A stretch of 64,000 bases of DNA, taken from the NCBI GenBank assembly GCA_024278455.1, contig JAJRTE010000224.1, forward strand, positions 1 to 64,000, given 5' to 3'. The stretch's first letter is position 1. Every line of letters begins with the position of its first letter. Positions 1 through 13,041 of this stretch are shown here, piece after piece. The notes below the pieces were generated by a model that did not search any database, was not told where the DNA came from, and was given only the letters and a program-made list of their open reading frames with translations. The stretch comes from Myxococcota bacterium. Its GTDB lineage: Bacteria; Myxococcota_A; UBA796; JAJRTE01. Position numbers and translations under genes: made by a program.

Positions 1-44
1 ACAGCGCCTCCCCGGGCGCAGAAGCAACGGACTCGAGAGGGGTA

Positions 45-632
45 TCAGAACACCAGGTAGCGGTAGCCAAAGAAGTTCCACACCAGTCCGACCGGGATCC
101 CCGCCATGGCCGCAATGGTCGGCCAGTAGGCGTGTAGGATGTCCGGGGCGGGGACGAACGTGACCACCGCTGTGGCTACACCGACGTTGATCAGCAGCCC
201 GCCGATGCTGACGACCAGGAATCCGGTGAACTGGGCGGACGACGCCGACTTACGGTCCTGGAAGGTGAACTTGCGATTGAGGAAGTAGCTGTTGGTCACC
301 GCGGCGAGGAAAGAGAGGGTCTTGAAGGCCGAGTAGAACCACCCGCTGCGGCCTCGAGGCTCCAGCATGATGAGCACGTTCAGGACAGACAGGTCGACGA
401 CAGTGTTGATCAGGCCAACAACCAAGAACCGCGCCCCCTGCTGAATCATGGACAGGCGCCGACCGGGAGGGCAGCGGAAGAGGCGGTCCACGAGCGGGAA
501 GTGTCTACGCAGGCTGGAAACGGGGCGGCCTGGACAGGTGTCCGGGGCGGCTTCGGCGCCGGCTGCGTCCTCCTCCGGGGTATCACTCGTTTCCGCTTCC
601 AAAGTCGTATGCGCTGTAGGGTGACCTATCAT
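45..632 (-). CDS. GtrA-like family membrane protein
   Basis: Small polytopic inner-membrane protein resembling the GtrA/DPMS-type family, which is linked to moving lipid-linked sugars in cell-surface polysaccharide synthesis. About 195 residues: a roughly 70-residue hydrophilic, acidic N-terminal extension, then four hydrophobic helices (near FLVVGLINTVVDLSVL, FKTLSFLAAVTNSYFLN, FLVVSIGGLLINVGVA and the C-terminal stretch). Family hallmarks are the Asn/Arg segment NSYFLNRKFTF between helices 2 and 3 and the C-terminal WNFFGYRYLVF. The ATG at 632 follows a GGAG/GAGG stretch at good spacing; the frame stays open to 689, but that leader is low-complexity and unlikely. The real core of the family could also begin at the internal MIQQGARF methionine. 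Substrate is unknown. Confidence 0.8.
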   Translation of the reverse strand: MIGHPTAHTTLEAETSDTPEEDAAGAEAAPDTCPGRPVSSLRRHFPLVDRLFRCPPGRRLSMIQQGARFLVVGLINTVVDLSVLNVLIMLEPRGRSGWFYSAFKTLSFLAAVTNSYFLNRKFTFQDRKSASSAQFTGFLVVSIGGLLINVGVATAVVTFVPAPDILHAYWPTIAAMAGIPVGLVWNFFGYRYLVF

Positions 633-759
633 CCGCCTCGCTCCGTCCCCGTGCCCTGTTGTCGAATGCGTCCGGCCACCGTAGACCACGGCGGGGCCCG
701 TGTGGCCGGGAAGGGGACAGGGTAGCCCGAAATCGTTCCGCCTGCAACCCCTCGTGCTG

Positions 760-1281
760 TCAGCGCCTGCGCTTCCGGATGAACCAAAGGCCTGCGAGGA
801 CCCCGGCGATGTCCCAGATCCCGGGACCGGCTGGCGCGCTATGGTTGCAAACGCACCCCGGCAGGTTCACCGCGTCCTCTCCGAACCGGTCGTTGTCGTA
901 GGGCTCGGGCGTGAGGGTAGGTTCAGTGGTCGGCGATGTCCCGGGCGTGGCCGTCACGACCGGGGTTGCAGGTGGTCCGGTTGGGGTTATCGGGGTCACC
1001 GTGGTCCAGGGGGAAGGGGTGGGGCCGGGGGTCGTCCACGGGGTTGCCGGGGTGACGGTCGGGCCGCCGCAGAATTCGGAGTCGTCCGCAACGCCGCTGC
1101 AGTCGTTGTCCACGCCGTCTCCGCACACCTCCGTCGCGCCGGGATGGATAGCCGGGTTCTCGGGCGCGCAGTCGGACAGGTCAGCGTAGCCGTCCCCGTC
1201 GGAGTCGGTCAGCGGTGTCGGGGTGGCCTGGCAGCCGGGCGTGTCGTCGATCCCGCCATTGCAGTCGTTGTCCTTGTCGTC
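760..1281 (-). pseudogene. C-terminal continuation of the CARDB giant protein beyond an in-frame TGA (MYXO-CTERM-like tail)
   Basis: After the TGA at 1282-1284 the same frame stays open for another 173 codons. It resumes exactly the MopE-type pattern that was interrupted (DDKDNDCNGG, then a second repeat with SDGDGYADLSDC and CGDGVDNDCSG), passes through a Thr/Pro-rich linker (PTVTPATPWTTPGPTPSP) and ends with a Cys-x-Cys, a short hydrophobic segment and RKRRR before its own TGA at 760. That tail matches the MYXO-CTERM plan, a C-terminal signal for anchoring and processing of surface proteins in myxobacteria. Its preservation implies either that the TGA is very recent or a sequencing error, or that it is read through. 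It has no credible start of its own. Confidence 0.7.
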
Positions 1282-4200
1282 TCACAGTTCTTCGGCTCCG
1301 GGATAGACGGCGGGGTCGTTGTCGTCGCAGTCCCCGGCCGACACGGTCACGCCGTCTCCGTCCAGGTCGCTGTCCAAGGGTGTGCCGCAACCGGGTTCGG
1401 AGGGGCAATCGCACACATCCTCGACGATCGTGAACGCCAGTTCCACCTCGCTCGAACGGCCGAGCAGGTCTTCGGCGCGCACCGAGAAAGTGTAGGTGCC
1501 CGGGTCGGTGATGCTCTCTCCGGCGTATGCCTCGCCGTTCAGCGTCATGCTGATCGTGGTGGGACTCGCGTCCATCACCGACACGACGGGGTCGAGGGGA
1601 TCCACGCCGCAATCCCCGTCTTCCACCCCCGACACCTCGATGCTGGGCGGCGAGGTGTCGAGCACGAGGTCGATCGAGCGCGAGGCCTCTTCGTTTCCGG
1701 CCAGGTCGACCGCACCGTAGGACAGGGTGTGCAGCCCCTCCACGGCCAGGGTGAACGGTTGCGCGTAGGTCCACTGGCGCCCGCTGTCCAGAGAATACCG
1801 GATGGCGGCGACACCACTGAAGTTGTCGGCGGCCTCGAGCACGACGTAGGTGGTATCGGGCAGATAGGTCACCCCGTCGCTCGAGACCGTCATGCCGCTG
1901 AACGACAAGGTGGTCACTGGCGCCCTCGTGTCCACGACCAGGAAGCTGGCCGTGGCAAGTTCGGTGGGCGTCCCTCCGTCCGGATCGAGCACGAGGCGGA
2001 CCTCGAACTGGCCAATGGTGAGATCGCTGCTTGAAAGTGTTTCGGTGCCCGACGCGCTGCCGTCTCCCGGAAGGTCGGTGACCCAAGGGAACTCCGCCAC
2101 GGCGAGGCCACTTTCCATGGACACCACCTCGACGCGGAGTCTCAGCGCCTCGAGCGCCGTGGAAGAGAGGTTCGTAATGGTGTGCTCGATGGTGACGTCC
2201 CCTTCCCCGCCTTCGACCGTGTCCGGCGACACGCCCAACTCCCCGGTGAGACTCGACAAGGTGATGCGGTCGTGGGCGAAGGTCCGGTACTCGCCGCCGA
2301 ACTCGAGCTGCAGCAGGACCGAATAGCCGCCTTCGGGGACCGACGTATCGAGCCCGGTGGTATCCACGACCGTGCCGCCCTTGCCCAGGGTGACCGCGAA
2401 CGTCCTGGTGTCGTAGGTTTGCCCGTCGTCGTCACTGACCAGGATGATTTGGGCCGGAACGCCGGAGATTTCCGAGTTGCCATGGTTGTCGATCTGGTAC
2501 TCGGCGGTGGCAGCGGTGCCTGGCACGGCGCTGTCGGGATCGACGGCCAAGTCGGCGACGATGCCGATGCCGGTTTCGCCAGTGGACCGCAGGTCGAACG
2601 TGGTGGCGGCAGTGCGCGACACGTCCCCGGAGGCTGCGGTGAGTCTCACGGTGTAGGTCCCCGGGGGGTTGTCCTGCAAGGCCCATGCGGCCGAAACGGG
2701 CATTTCCTGTTCCAGGTCCAGGTCTGCCGGTCCGAAGGACGCCTGCTCGAGGGTTTGCCCGTCCGTGCCGATCAGGTCAAGTGTTGCTGTGACGCCTGGC
2801 AACATGGTGTTGATGCTGTCGTTGGTCACGGTGCCGTCGATCTCGACCGTGGCGAACGGGTCGTAGGCAGGCGCGTTCGATCGCACGGAAGCCAGGAGGG
2901 AGGCAGCGGGCTCGATCGCGAAGGGGGCGGTGTCGCGTGTGCGCTCGGCCGTCGTGTCACGCAGCACGCCGAGGATGCCGTAGTCACCTGCACGATAGGT
3001 GCTCGAGCCGACCGTCGCCGAATAGGTTGTGGCACTGGAGATCGCGCTGATGGGCAGTGTCGCCACGCCGGAGAGGTTCGTCCCGTCCTTGTCCACGAGA
3101 AAGAGGTCCAACTGCCCGGAAAAGGTGGTTCCGTGGGGATCGACGGTGCCGGTGATGGTCATGTCGGTGTTGGGGGGATAGGAAGCTGCGTCCATGCTCA
3201 GCTCGAGGGTGGTGGGGTAGCCTGCCACCGTGGCCTGGACGACGGCGGTGTTGTTCCCCTCGTTGGCCTCGGAGATACGGTTGCGCGGGTCCACCCAGAC
3301 ATAGATGTCGTAAGTACCCTGGAGCCGTTCGGTATTCCAGGCGAACGAGACCTGCCTTGGCGAACCCGAAGTGATGGTATCGAGGGTGGTGCCGGAGCCG
3401 AGTGGGGTGCCGCCGGCCAACGGGTCGCCCTGGTAGGCCTGGACCAGCACGGATGAGGCCTCGAGGCCGTCGTTCACGACAGTGGCGGAGATGGTCACCT
3501 GGTCTCCCGAGTAGGGGGAGGCGGGGCTGAACGTGATCGAGTCGGCTGGCACGGTGAGGTCGGTGGGGTTTTCTGGCACGACCAGTGTGAGCGCGGCCTG
3601 GTTGTTGCCTTCGTCGGTCTCGTCGAGGATGCCGTCCGGGTCGGCCACTGCCAGGTAGGTAGTGGTGCCGGCCTTGGCGGTGACGGTGAAGCGGCTCGTG
3701 GCGGAAGCGCCGGCCTCGAGGGCTGAGACGATGCCTTCTCCGAGCACGAGGTCCCCCCCGCTGCCTTCATAGAAGCGGATGGCCAGGTTGTCTTGCCTGG
3801 AGGAACCGTGGTTGGCCACGGTAGCGACCAGGTCGAACCCGTTCCCGGATCGAGGCGCCGTGGGGTCCGCGGCCAGGGCCGAGACCTCGAGGTCGTACAG
3901 CGGATTGGCCGGGGCAACGTAGGTCGTGCTCGTCGATCCCGCCGAGGGCGGATTGTCGATGGTCACGGTGACGGTCCTCGTGGACCCGTCTCGAGCGTGG
4001 TCCGGGGAGGTCCAGCCGAGCAGGTAGTCACCAGGATTCGAGCCCGGTGTCAGCGTCACGTCCGACCCTTGGCCGGATGTCTCGAGGACCGTGACGAACC
4101 GCACGGCCAGTCCTTCGACCGGCACGCCGAATCCGTCGTCGGCGTGGAGCGGGAGTGCGAGCAGCGGGAAATCGGCGGTGTCCACGTCGCCGGGCGTGAG

Positions 4201-7200
4201 GAGGTAGACTGGCCGGGGCAGGATGTCCACCGGCAGGGTCGCCACGTTGTTGTCTTCGTACATCTCGGTCACGTCGTCGTCCGGATCGACGACCGTGTAG
4301 ATATCGTGGGAGCCTTCCGCGTCGGCCAGGATCCACTCCACGGTGACCTGCCGGGTCCCGTAGCCTGCGATCGACGACAACGACACCTTTTCGATCAGCA
4401 CCCCGCCGGCATCGGGGTCACCGTCATAGAAGGCGACGTCGCTCAACCCGGAAGCCATGTCCCCGAGATTGTGGACGACGGCTGTGAGGATTCCCGTGTC
4501 CAGGATGGTCGCGGACGCGGGCGCCATGGACAGGTCGCTCTCGGCAACCATCAAGTCCGTTCGGACCACGGTGGCACTGACGGTGGCGGACCTGCTTCCT
4601 TCCCTGCCGAACATGTCGAACCCGGCCACCTGGTACACGTGCTGCCCGGCGGACACATCGAGATCGGTGAAGGCCGGTGCGGTGGTCTGGGCGTAGAGGC
4701 CGTAGTCCTTGTAGACGTTGAACCCGTCCCGCAGGGGCTCGTCCGCGTCGGTCCAGGTCAGCGTGACCGTGGTGGCCTCGGTCGCCTGGGACAGCGCCGG
4801 CGCGACCGTGCGGGGAGGCGTCCAGGTATAGCTCCGCATGATCGGGCTCTCGTACCCGTAGATGTTCACCGACGACACCGCGTAGGGATAGCTCGTGATG
4901 TCCGGATCGATCACACCCAGGTCCGTGAACGTCGTTTCGGTCAACAGGCTGGCGTTCAACCGTTCCCAGCTAGACGTGTCATAGACGTTGTACCCCGCGA
5001 GGATATCGTTCGCGACCGGCGTCCAACTCAGCACGATGTCGCTGCGGGTGTAGTCCGAGACTTCAACGCTGTCCGGGGGCAGGGGCGGTTCCTGGCCCGC
5101 CGGCGGCACGCTCGCCTCCTCGGCGGCGAATGCCACGTGCGCCTCGCTCATGGCCGCGACACGGTAGCTTGCCGAGTATTCCGGCCGCTCCTCGTGGGTG
5201 ATGCCGGTCGTGTCGAGGGGCAGGGCCTTGTAGACACCGACATAGGAAATGGCAACACTGCTCGAGTTGGAAGCGAGGATGTTCAGGCGGATCTTGTTCG
5301 TCGCCCCGAACTGGCTATAGGTATCGAATCGCGACATGTACCCGTTGTCCCGAACCTGCTGCTCCACGATCCACTCGGTGCCGGTCCAGCCGAGGATGTC
5401 GTAGTCCGTGGGGTAGTAGAGGGATGAAAAGACGAACTGCAATCCATAGATACGCGCGGTTTCCGGCAGGGTGATATCGTAGGTCCACGGCCCGGAGCCG
5501 GACGACTGCCACCAGGTGCCGGTGTCACTGTCGACGCCCAGCGACGGGTCGTGGCCGCTCGCCGAACTCGAGGCCGTCGCGGTCATGGTCCCGCCCATGC
5601 CGGCCGCACTGATGAGGATGTCCTTGTCGGTCAGCACCTCGTAGCCCAGCGCGTTGCTGGAGACCGATCGCGTCCAGAAGATCTCTGTCCGGTCCGGGTA
5701 TGCCACCGCGTAGACGCCGGTGGGGGGCTCGATGTCCCCGAGTGCGACGTCGATTTCCGCGGGCTCGCCTTCCCTGCCGGTCCCGCTGGCGGACTTGATT
5801 TCGTAGTGCCTCGAGCCCGCTGGCACGTTCATGTCGACGAAGGTGGTATCGGTGACCAGGCCGGGGCTGAACACGGAGATTTCCGCAACGGAGATCGGGT
5901 CGGCGTCCGCCTCTGAGCGGGTGAAGAAGAGCCTCACCTTGTCCGTCTCGATGGTACGATAGAGGGTGAAGGCACCGGAGCCCACCCCTGTGCTGGTAGA
6001 GGTGACGCTGCTCGACTGGCGCGTGTACCATTCGCCATTGGTCCAGGTCTGGAAGGCATAGGTGATCTTCATGTTGCCCTGGGAATACCAGTAGACCTTG
6101 AACGCCGCGACTTCCTGGACCTGCCCGAAGTCCACGGTGTAGGTCCAACTCTCGTCGGCCGCGTCGCCTTCCCAGTAGGTCGTGAAACTTCCGTCCGCCG
6201 CGGCACCGGTCTCGTGCCCGGACACGGAACTCGAGGCGGACACCGTGCCTCCGGGTACAAGATCGTAATCGTAGCCAGGGGGATTCACGATCTGGCCGTC
6301 GCGATAGATGCGGTAGCCGGCCGGGTCCCGTGTGTTCTCCCAGCTCAGGGTGACGTTGTCGCCCGCCACGCTGTAGCCCACGTTGGTCACCGGCTCCAGG
6401 GAAGCCTCCCCGGAACTCACGCTGACCTGCAACGTGGTCTGGTTGTCGGTCTCGTCGCCCTCCGAAACCTGCCGGTCCGGATCGATGACGGCGTAGAGCG
6501 TGTGGCGGCCCGCCCACCCTTCGGTGTCCCACCCGGCCGACGCCACGGCGGTCGCGTTGCCTCCGAGGCTCGAAAGGGTATCCGTTCCGATCAGACGCCC
6601 GCCGCTGTTGGGATTGCCGTCATAGAACGCGACGTTGAACGGGTCCGAGACCGGTGTCGCGGTACTGTTGAGAATGGTGGCGCTGAGGGTCACGATATCG
6701 CCCTGGTCCGGCTCCGCCGGCGACGCCGCCATCGATCCCTGGAACTCGAGGTCTGGGCGAGGCAGCACGGTGATGGTGCGTGAGGTTTCGTTGTCTGATT
6801 CGTCCGATTCGGACAGCAGGTTCGAGGGGTCGACCATGGCCACCAGGGTCTGGTCCCCAGCGGAGACTCCGGTCGTGTTCCAGACGACTGCCGGACTCTC
6901 CACCTGCGACCCGGCACCGACCTGTTGAATGGTGGTGGACCCGATCAAGGTGCCGGACGTGCTTCCCAGGAAGAACTGCACCGGGACGTTGTAAATGGTA
7001 CTTCCGCCGAGGTTGCGGACCGTGGTCGTGAGCTGGGCTGTCTTCCCCTCCTGGACCGGGTCGGGAGGCACGAAGTCCCCCTCGAGGATCGCCAGGTTGG
7101 GTGCCTTGAGCACGTAGGCGGTGACCGAGGACTCGTTGTTGCCTTCCTCCGTTTCGTCCACGACGGTGCCGATGTCGGCCACGCCGTAGAGGGTCAGCTC

Positions 7201-9006
7201 GCCGAGGTGCCCGGTGGTCGGGATATCGAGGCTGACCGACGTCGCCGCGGATGGATCCAGCCCGGACACGCTGGCCGTGGCCACCAATTCCCGGTCGCTC
7301 GGAGAAGTCATCGTTTCCGGATCGAAGAGGTAGGCACCGACAGTGAAGGCGCCAGCAGCACTCTTGCCCCCGTTGTACACCAGCACCGTCAGGGCGATGG
7401 GATCGCCCTCCGCCACTGTGGTCGGGGAGGCCTGGACCTGCCCGGCGTTGACTTGCAGATCGATTTTCGGGGCGACCGTCACGGTCACCACCGCCTGGTT
7501 GTTGCTCTCATCCACCTCGTCGATGGCGCCGTCTCCATCCACGGTGACGACGATGTCATGGTCGCCGGTCTCCAGGTAGCCCGACCAGGACACCTCGGCC
7601 GTCTCGCCAGGGTCCAGGGAGACGGAAAACGTGTCCAGGAGCGTGCCGTCGGCCGTGGGAATCCCGTCGTGGATCGTCACGGACACGCTCGAGTAGGGCA
7701 CGGCACTGAAGCTCGAGACCGTGGCGTAGACAGTGACCGTCTCCTCCGGTGCTGGGTTCGACGGCTGTACCGTGACGTCGCTCCCGGATACGGCGACATC
7801 GGCGCCACCCAGGACGGTGACGGGCACGAGCATGGTGTTGTCCAGGCGGTCTTTTTCGCCGATCGTGTCGTCGGGATCGACGACGGCTTTCAGGTATCCG
7901 CCCCCCGAGAATCCAGCCGTGGCCCAGGGTATGCTCACCTCGCGGCTTCCCCCCGGCGTGAGGGTCGCCACGGTCTGGCTCCCGATGACCGTCTCTTCGC
8001 CGGTGGTGCCGGAAATAAAGCTGACGGTCACGGGCACGGCCTGGGTGAGGGAGGCGCGTCCTTCGTTGGTCAACATGACGGCCACTGTCGTGTCCTGCTC
8101 CTCGATCACCGGGTCGGCGGCCGGGGAGACGGACACGATGGCCAGGTCCGGCTTCACGGCGCCAAGGGCCAGCATGGCCTTGGCCGTGGTGTAGACGTCG
8201 TCGCCCCACGATCCGTTCGCCAGTTGGGCCCCGGCCAGTGCTGCGTATGCATCGCTCCATGCGGCGGTGTCCACCGAATCGACCTCGAGGGTGGCTGCGA
8301 GGGTCATGGCGGTGAGGAGTTCCGGTTGGGACGTGCCGAGCAACCCGCTCTGCTGCTGGAGGCCGAAGAGGTAGGCGGCGGCGGCCTCGATGGGGCCGGA
8401 AAGGGAGAAGGTGTCCCTCCATGCGACCAGGGAAGCCAGGACTTCGGCGGTCAGCAGCGGCTCGGAAGTGTCGTTCCCTTCCCAGGCGAACCCGCCGTCG
8501 CTGCCCTGCTGAGCGGTGAGAAACCCGAGCCCCAGGGAGACGGTCCCCAGGTCGATGTCTCCCGTCTCGGCGAAGGTGGTCAGGGCCTGGGCGGTCTCCA
8601 TGATCGCGCCGGGCCATCCTTCGAATGTTCCCCACGTCCCGCTGCTGTCCACGAAACCGGCCAGCGCGTTGGCGGCGTCTCCGCCGTCCATTTCCGCGGA
8701 CTCGAGCGCTCGAGCGCGCCGGGCGAGGAGGTCCAGGGCGTCCGTCTCCTCGTAGTAGAGGAATCCCCCGGCCTTCACCGTGGCGTCCCAGTCGGCCTTG
8801 CCAAACATGTTCAGGGCGCGCAGGGCCGGGCCGGTGTCTCTCAAGGGAACCGACCCGAAACTGCCGTCCGGGTTCTGTTCGGACAGAAGGAAATCCGCGC
8901 CGTCCTCCGGTGCACCGAGCGCCACGGGGAGCGCACAGAAGATGCACAGAAAAGGGATGAACTTGCCAAGGCGTGGGCCAATCGGCCCCAGGGCGAGGTT
9001 GTTCAT
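1282..9006 (-). CDS. Giant secreted CARDB/discoidin/FN3 multidomain protein, ending at a TGA inside a MopE-type repeat
   Basis: About 2,570 residues with an N-terminal signal peptide (hydrophobic FIPFLCIFCALPVALG). Residues about 30-280 contain alpha-toroid repeats of the terpenoid-cyclase/prenyltransferase type (NPDGSFG, GSDGGFAW, NGSWGDD). Then come five CARDB adhesion-type modules, each closing with a D/E-xx-NN motif (DESNNQ, EEGNNES), two F5/8 type C (discoidin)-like modules within fibronectin-type regions at about 860-1270, more CARDB modules, several Ig-like domains and a terminal Asp-rich MopE-type motif (DLDGDG, GDCDDNDPAVYPGAEEL). A surface adhesin or structural role is inferred. The ATG at 9006 has GGGAG six bases upstream and begins the signal peptide; a GTG at 9036 is in frame but weaker. 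The protein stops at a TGA occupying the codon of a conserved Cys; the frame continues to 760. Confidence 0.85.
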   Translation of the reverse strand: MNNLALGPIGPRLGKFIPFLCIFCALPVALGAPEDGADFLLSEQNPDGSFGSVPLRDTGPALRALNMFGKADWDATVKAGGFLYYEETDALDLLARRARALESAEMDGGDAANALAGFVDSSGTWGTFEGWPGAIMETAQALTTFAETGDIDLGTVSLGLGFLTAQQGSDGGFAWEGNDTSEPLLTAEVLASLVAWRDTFSLSGPIEAAAAYLFGLQQQSGLLGTSQPELLTAMTLAATLEVDSVDTAAWSDAYAALAGAQLANGSWGDDVYTTAKAMLALGAVKPDLAIVSVSPAADPVIEEQDTTVAVMLTNEGRASLTQAVPVTVSFISGTTGEETVIGSQTVATLTPGGSREVSIPWATAGFSGGGYLKAVVDPDDTIGEKDRLDNTMLVPVTVLGGADVAVSGSDVTVQPSNPAPEETVTVYATVSSFSAVPYSSVSVTIHDGIPTADGTLLDTFSVSLDPGETAEVSWSGYLETGDHDIVVTVDGDGAIDEVDESNNQAVVTVTVAPKIDLQVNAGQVQASPTTVAEGDPIALTVLVYNGGKSAAGAFTVGAYLFDPETMTSPSDRELVATASVSGLDPSAATSVSLDIPTTGHLGELTLYGVADIGTVVDETEEGNNESSVTAYVLKAPNLAILEGDFVPPDPVQEGKTAQLTTTVRNLGGSTIYNVPVQFFLGSTSGTLIGSTTIQQVGAGSQVESPAVVWNTTGVSAGDQTLVAMVDPSNLLSESDESDNETSRTITVLPRPDLEFQGSMAASPAEPDQGDIVTLSATILNSTATPVSDPFNVAFYDGNPNSGGRLIGTDTLSSLGGNATAVASAGWDTEGWAGRHTLYAVIDPDRQVSEGDETDNQTTLQVSVSSGEASLEPVTNVGYSVAGDNVTLSWENTRDPAGYRIYRDGQIVNPPGYDYDLVPGGTVSASSSVSGHETGAAADGSFTTYWEGDAADESWTYTVDFGQVQEVAAFKVYWYSQGNMKITYAFQTWTNGEWYTRQSSSVTSTSTGVGSGAFTLYRTIETDKVRLFFTRSEADADPISVAEISVFSPGLVTDTTFVDMNVPAGSRHYEIKSASGTGREGEPAEIDVALGDIEPPTGVYAVAYPDRTEIFWTRSVSSNALGYEVLTDKDILISAAGMGGTMTATASSSASGHDPSLGVDSDTGTWWQSSGSGPWTYDITLPETARIYGLQFVFSSLYYPTDYDILGWTGTEWIVEQQVRDNGYMSRFDTYSQFGATNKIRLNILASNSSSVAISYVGVYKALPLDTTGITHEERPEYSASYRVAAMSEAHVAFAAEEASVPPAGQEPPLPPDSVEVSDYTRSDIVLSWTPVANDILAGYNVYDTSSWERLNASLLTETTFTDLGVIDPDITSYPYAVSSVNIYGYESPIMRSYTWTPPRTVAPALSQATEATTVTLTWTDADEPLRDGFNVYKDYGLYAQTTAPAFTDLDVSAGQHVYQVAGFDMFGREGSRSATVSATVVRTDLMVAESDLSMAPASATILDTGILTAVVHNLGDMASGLSDVAFYDGDPDAGGVLIEKVSLSSIAGYGTRQVTVEWILADAEGSHDIYTVVDPDDDVTEMYEDNNVATLPVDILPRPVYLLTPGDVDTADFPLLALPLHADDGFGVPVEGLAVRFVTVLETSGQGSDVTLTPGSNPGDYLLGWTSPDHARDGSTRTVTVTIDNPPSAGSTSTTYVAPANPLYDLEVSALAADPTAPRSGNGFDLVATVANHGSSRQDNLAIRFYEGSGGDLVLGEGIVSALEAGASATSRFTVTAKAGTTTYLAVADPDGILDETDEGNNQAALTLVVPENPTDLTVPADSITFSPASPYSGDQVTISATVVNDGLEASSVLVQAYQGDPLAGGTPLGSGTTLDTITSGSPRQVSFAWNTERLQGTYDIYVWVDPRNRISEANEGNNTAVVQATVAGYPTTLELSMDAASYPPNTDMTITGTVDPHGTTFSGQLDLFLVDKDGTNLSGVATLPISAISSATTYSATVGSSTYRAGDYGILGVLRDTTAERTRDTAPFAIEPAASLLASVRSNAPAYDPFATVEIDGTVTNDSINTMLPGVTATLDLIGTDGQTLEQASFGPADLDLEQEMPVSAAWALQDNPPGTYTVRLTAASGDVSRTAATTFDLRSTGETGIGIVADLAVDPDSAVPGTAATAEYQIDNHGNSEISGVPAQIILVSDDDGQTYDTRTFAVTLGKGGTVVDTTGLDTSVPEGGYSVLLQLEFGGEYRTFAHDRITLSSLTGELGVSPDTVEGGEGDVTIEHTITNLSSTALEALRLRVEVVSMESGLAVAEFPWVTDLPGDGSASGTETLSSSDLTIGQFEVRLVLDPDGGTPTELATASFLVVDTRAPVTTLSFSGMTVSSDGVTYLPDTTYVVLEAADNFSGVAAIRYSLDSGRQWTYAQPFTLAVEGLHTLSYGAVDLAGNEEASRSIDLVLDTSPPSIEVSGVEDGDCGVDPLDPVVSVMDASPTTISMTLNGEAYAGESITDPGTYTFSVRAEDLLGRSSEVELAFTIVEDVCDCPSEPGCGTPLDSDLDGDGVTVSAGDCDDNDPAVYPGAEEL

Positions 9007-9107
9007 GGGGTGCTCCCGCTCCGCTTCCACCGGCACACCGTTGCGCCTATCCGGCCGGGCGCCGACCGCAGGTCGAATCTGCCTTCCAACTCCCGGTCAA
9101 CATGGCC

Positions 9108-9136
9108 AGTATCCGCTGAAATCGTCCCGAAGTCAA
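9108..9136 (-). promoter_or_regulatory. Candidate sigma70-type promoter for the giant CARDB gene
   Basis: On the minus strand TTGACT (9131-9136) is followed after 17 bases by GATACT (9108-9113), four of six matches to TATAAT. It lies about 100 bases upstream of the ATG at 9006. The neighbouring lipoprotein gene has an equivalent TTGACT-N17 box. Sequence-only call. Confidence 0.4.
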
Positions 9137-9242
9137 CCTGTGGCCCGGTCGAGAACGCCCCGAACAGGGTAGTCCCGGTCCTCGATTCGCCGACAGCCAG
9201 CACGAATGGCGCACCACGGTCGACGTTCAGCGAGGATCGCAG

Positions 9243-12671
<3,429 letters not shown>

Positions 12672-12775
12672 GATGCCTCCGCGCAGGCGGCAAGGAGTTG
12701 GGGGATGCCCGCCAGGAAAACGAATAGGCTCGATTCGTGGCCTGGAAGTCGGCCGGCAGGCACGGTTCCATGATC

Positions 12776-12804
12776 ATGCTACGGGATTTCCAGATTCCAG
12801 TCAA
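12776..12804 (-). promoter_or_regulatory. Candidate sigma70-type promoter for the MopE lipoprotein
   Basis: On the minus strand TTGACT (12799-12804), a 17-base spacer and TAGCAT (12776-12781, four of six to TATAAT), about 105 bases upstream of the ATG at 12671. It uses the same -35 hexamer and spacer as the candidate promoter of the CARDB gene. Confidence 0.45.
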
Positions 12805-13041
12805 GGGAAGAATGCCGAGTGGCGCATGGGACGACATAATGAATCCGCATGAAACAAAGCAGGTTATGCCTTTACGAGCACACTGCGATTCATGACTCGG
12901 GCTTGTGCCGTTCTTGACATCCTGGCGGGCGGGACGGGACTGGCCGCCAGGGTGTCGCGCCAGGATGCCTCGAGTCGGGTCCCGGTACGTGGCGGTCGGG
13001 CTGGCGTGGGGTCCGCCGGTCTGTTCGCGGTGTCGGGGGTG
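12805..13041. other. Intergenic region upstream of the MopE lipoprotein
   Basis: No gene seen. It contains a somewhat AT-richer stretch around 12835-12895, which may be upstream regulatory DNA for the MopE lipoprotein, and the region downstream of the HD-GYP gene. No convincing hairpin terminator was identified. Confidence 0.4.

Noticed and set aside
1250-1284. Selenocysteine insertion at the TGA as the preferred explanation
   Set aside because: Only a weak 4-bp hairpin follows at roughly the right distance, and no Sec machinery is visible in the window. Kept only as one option in the finding.
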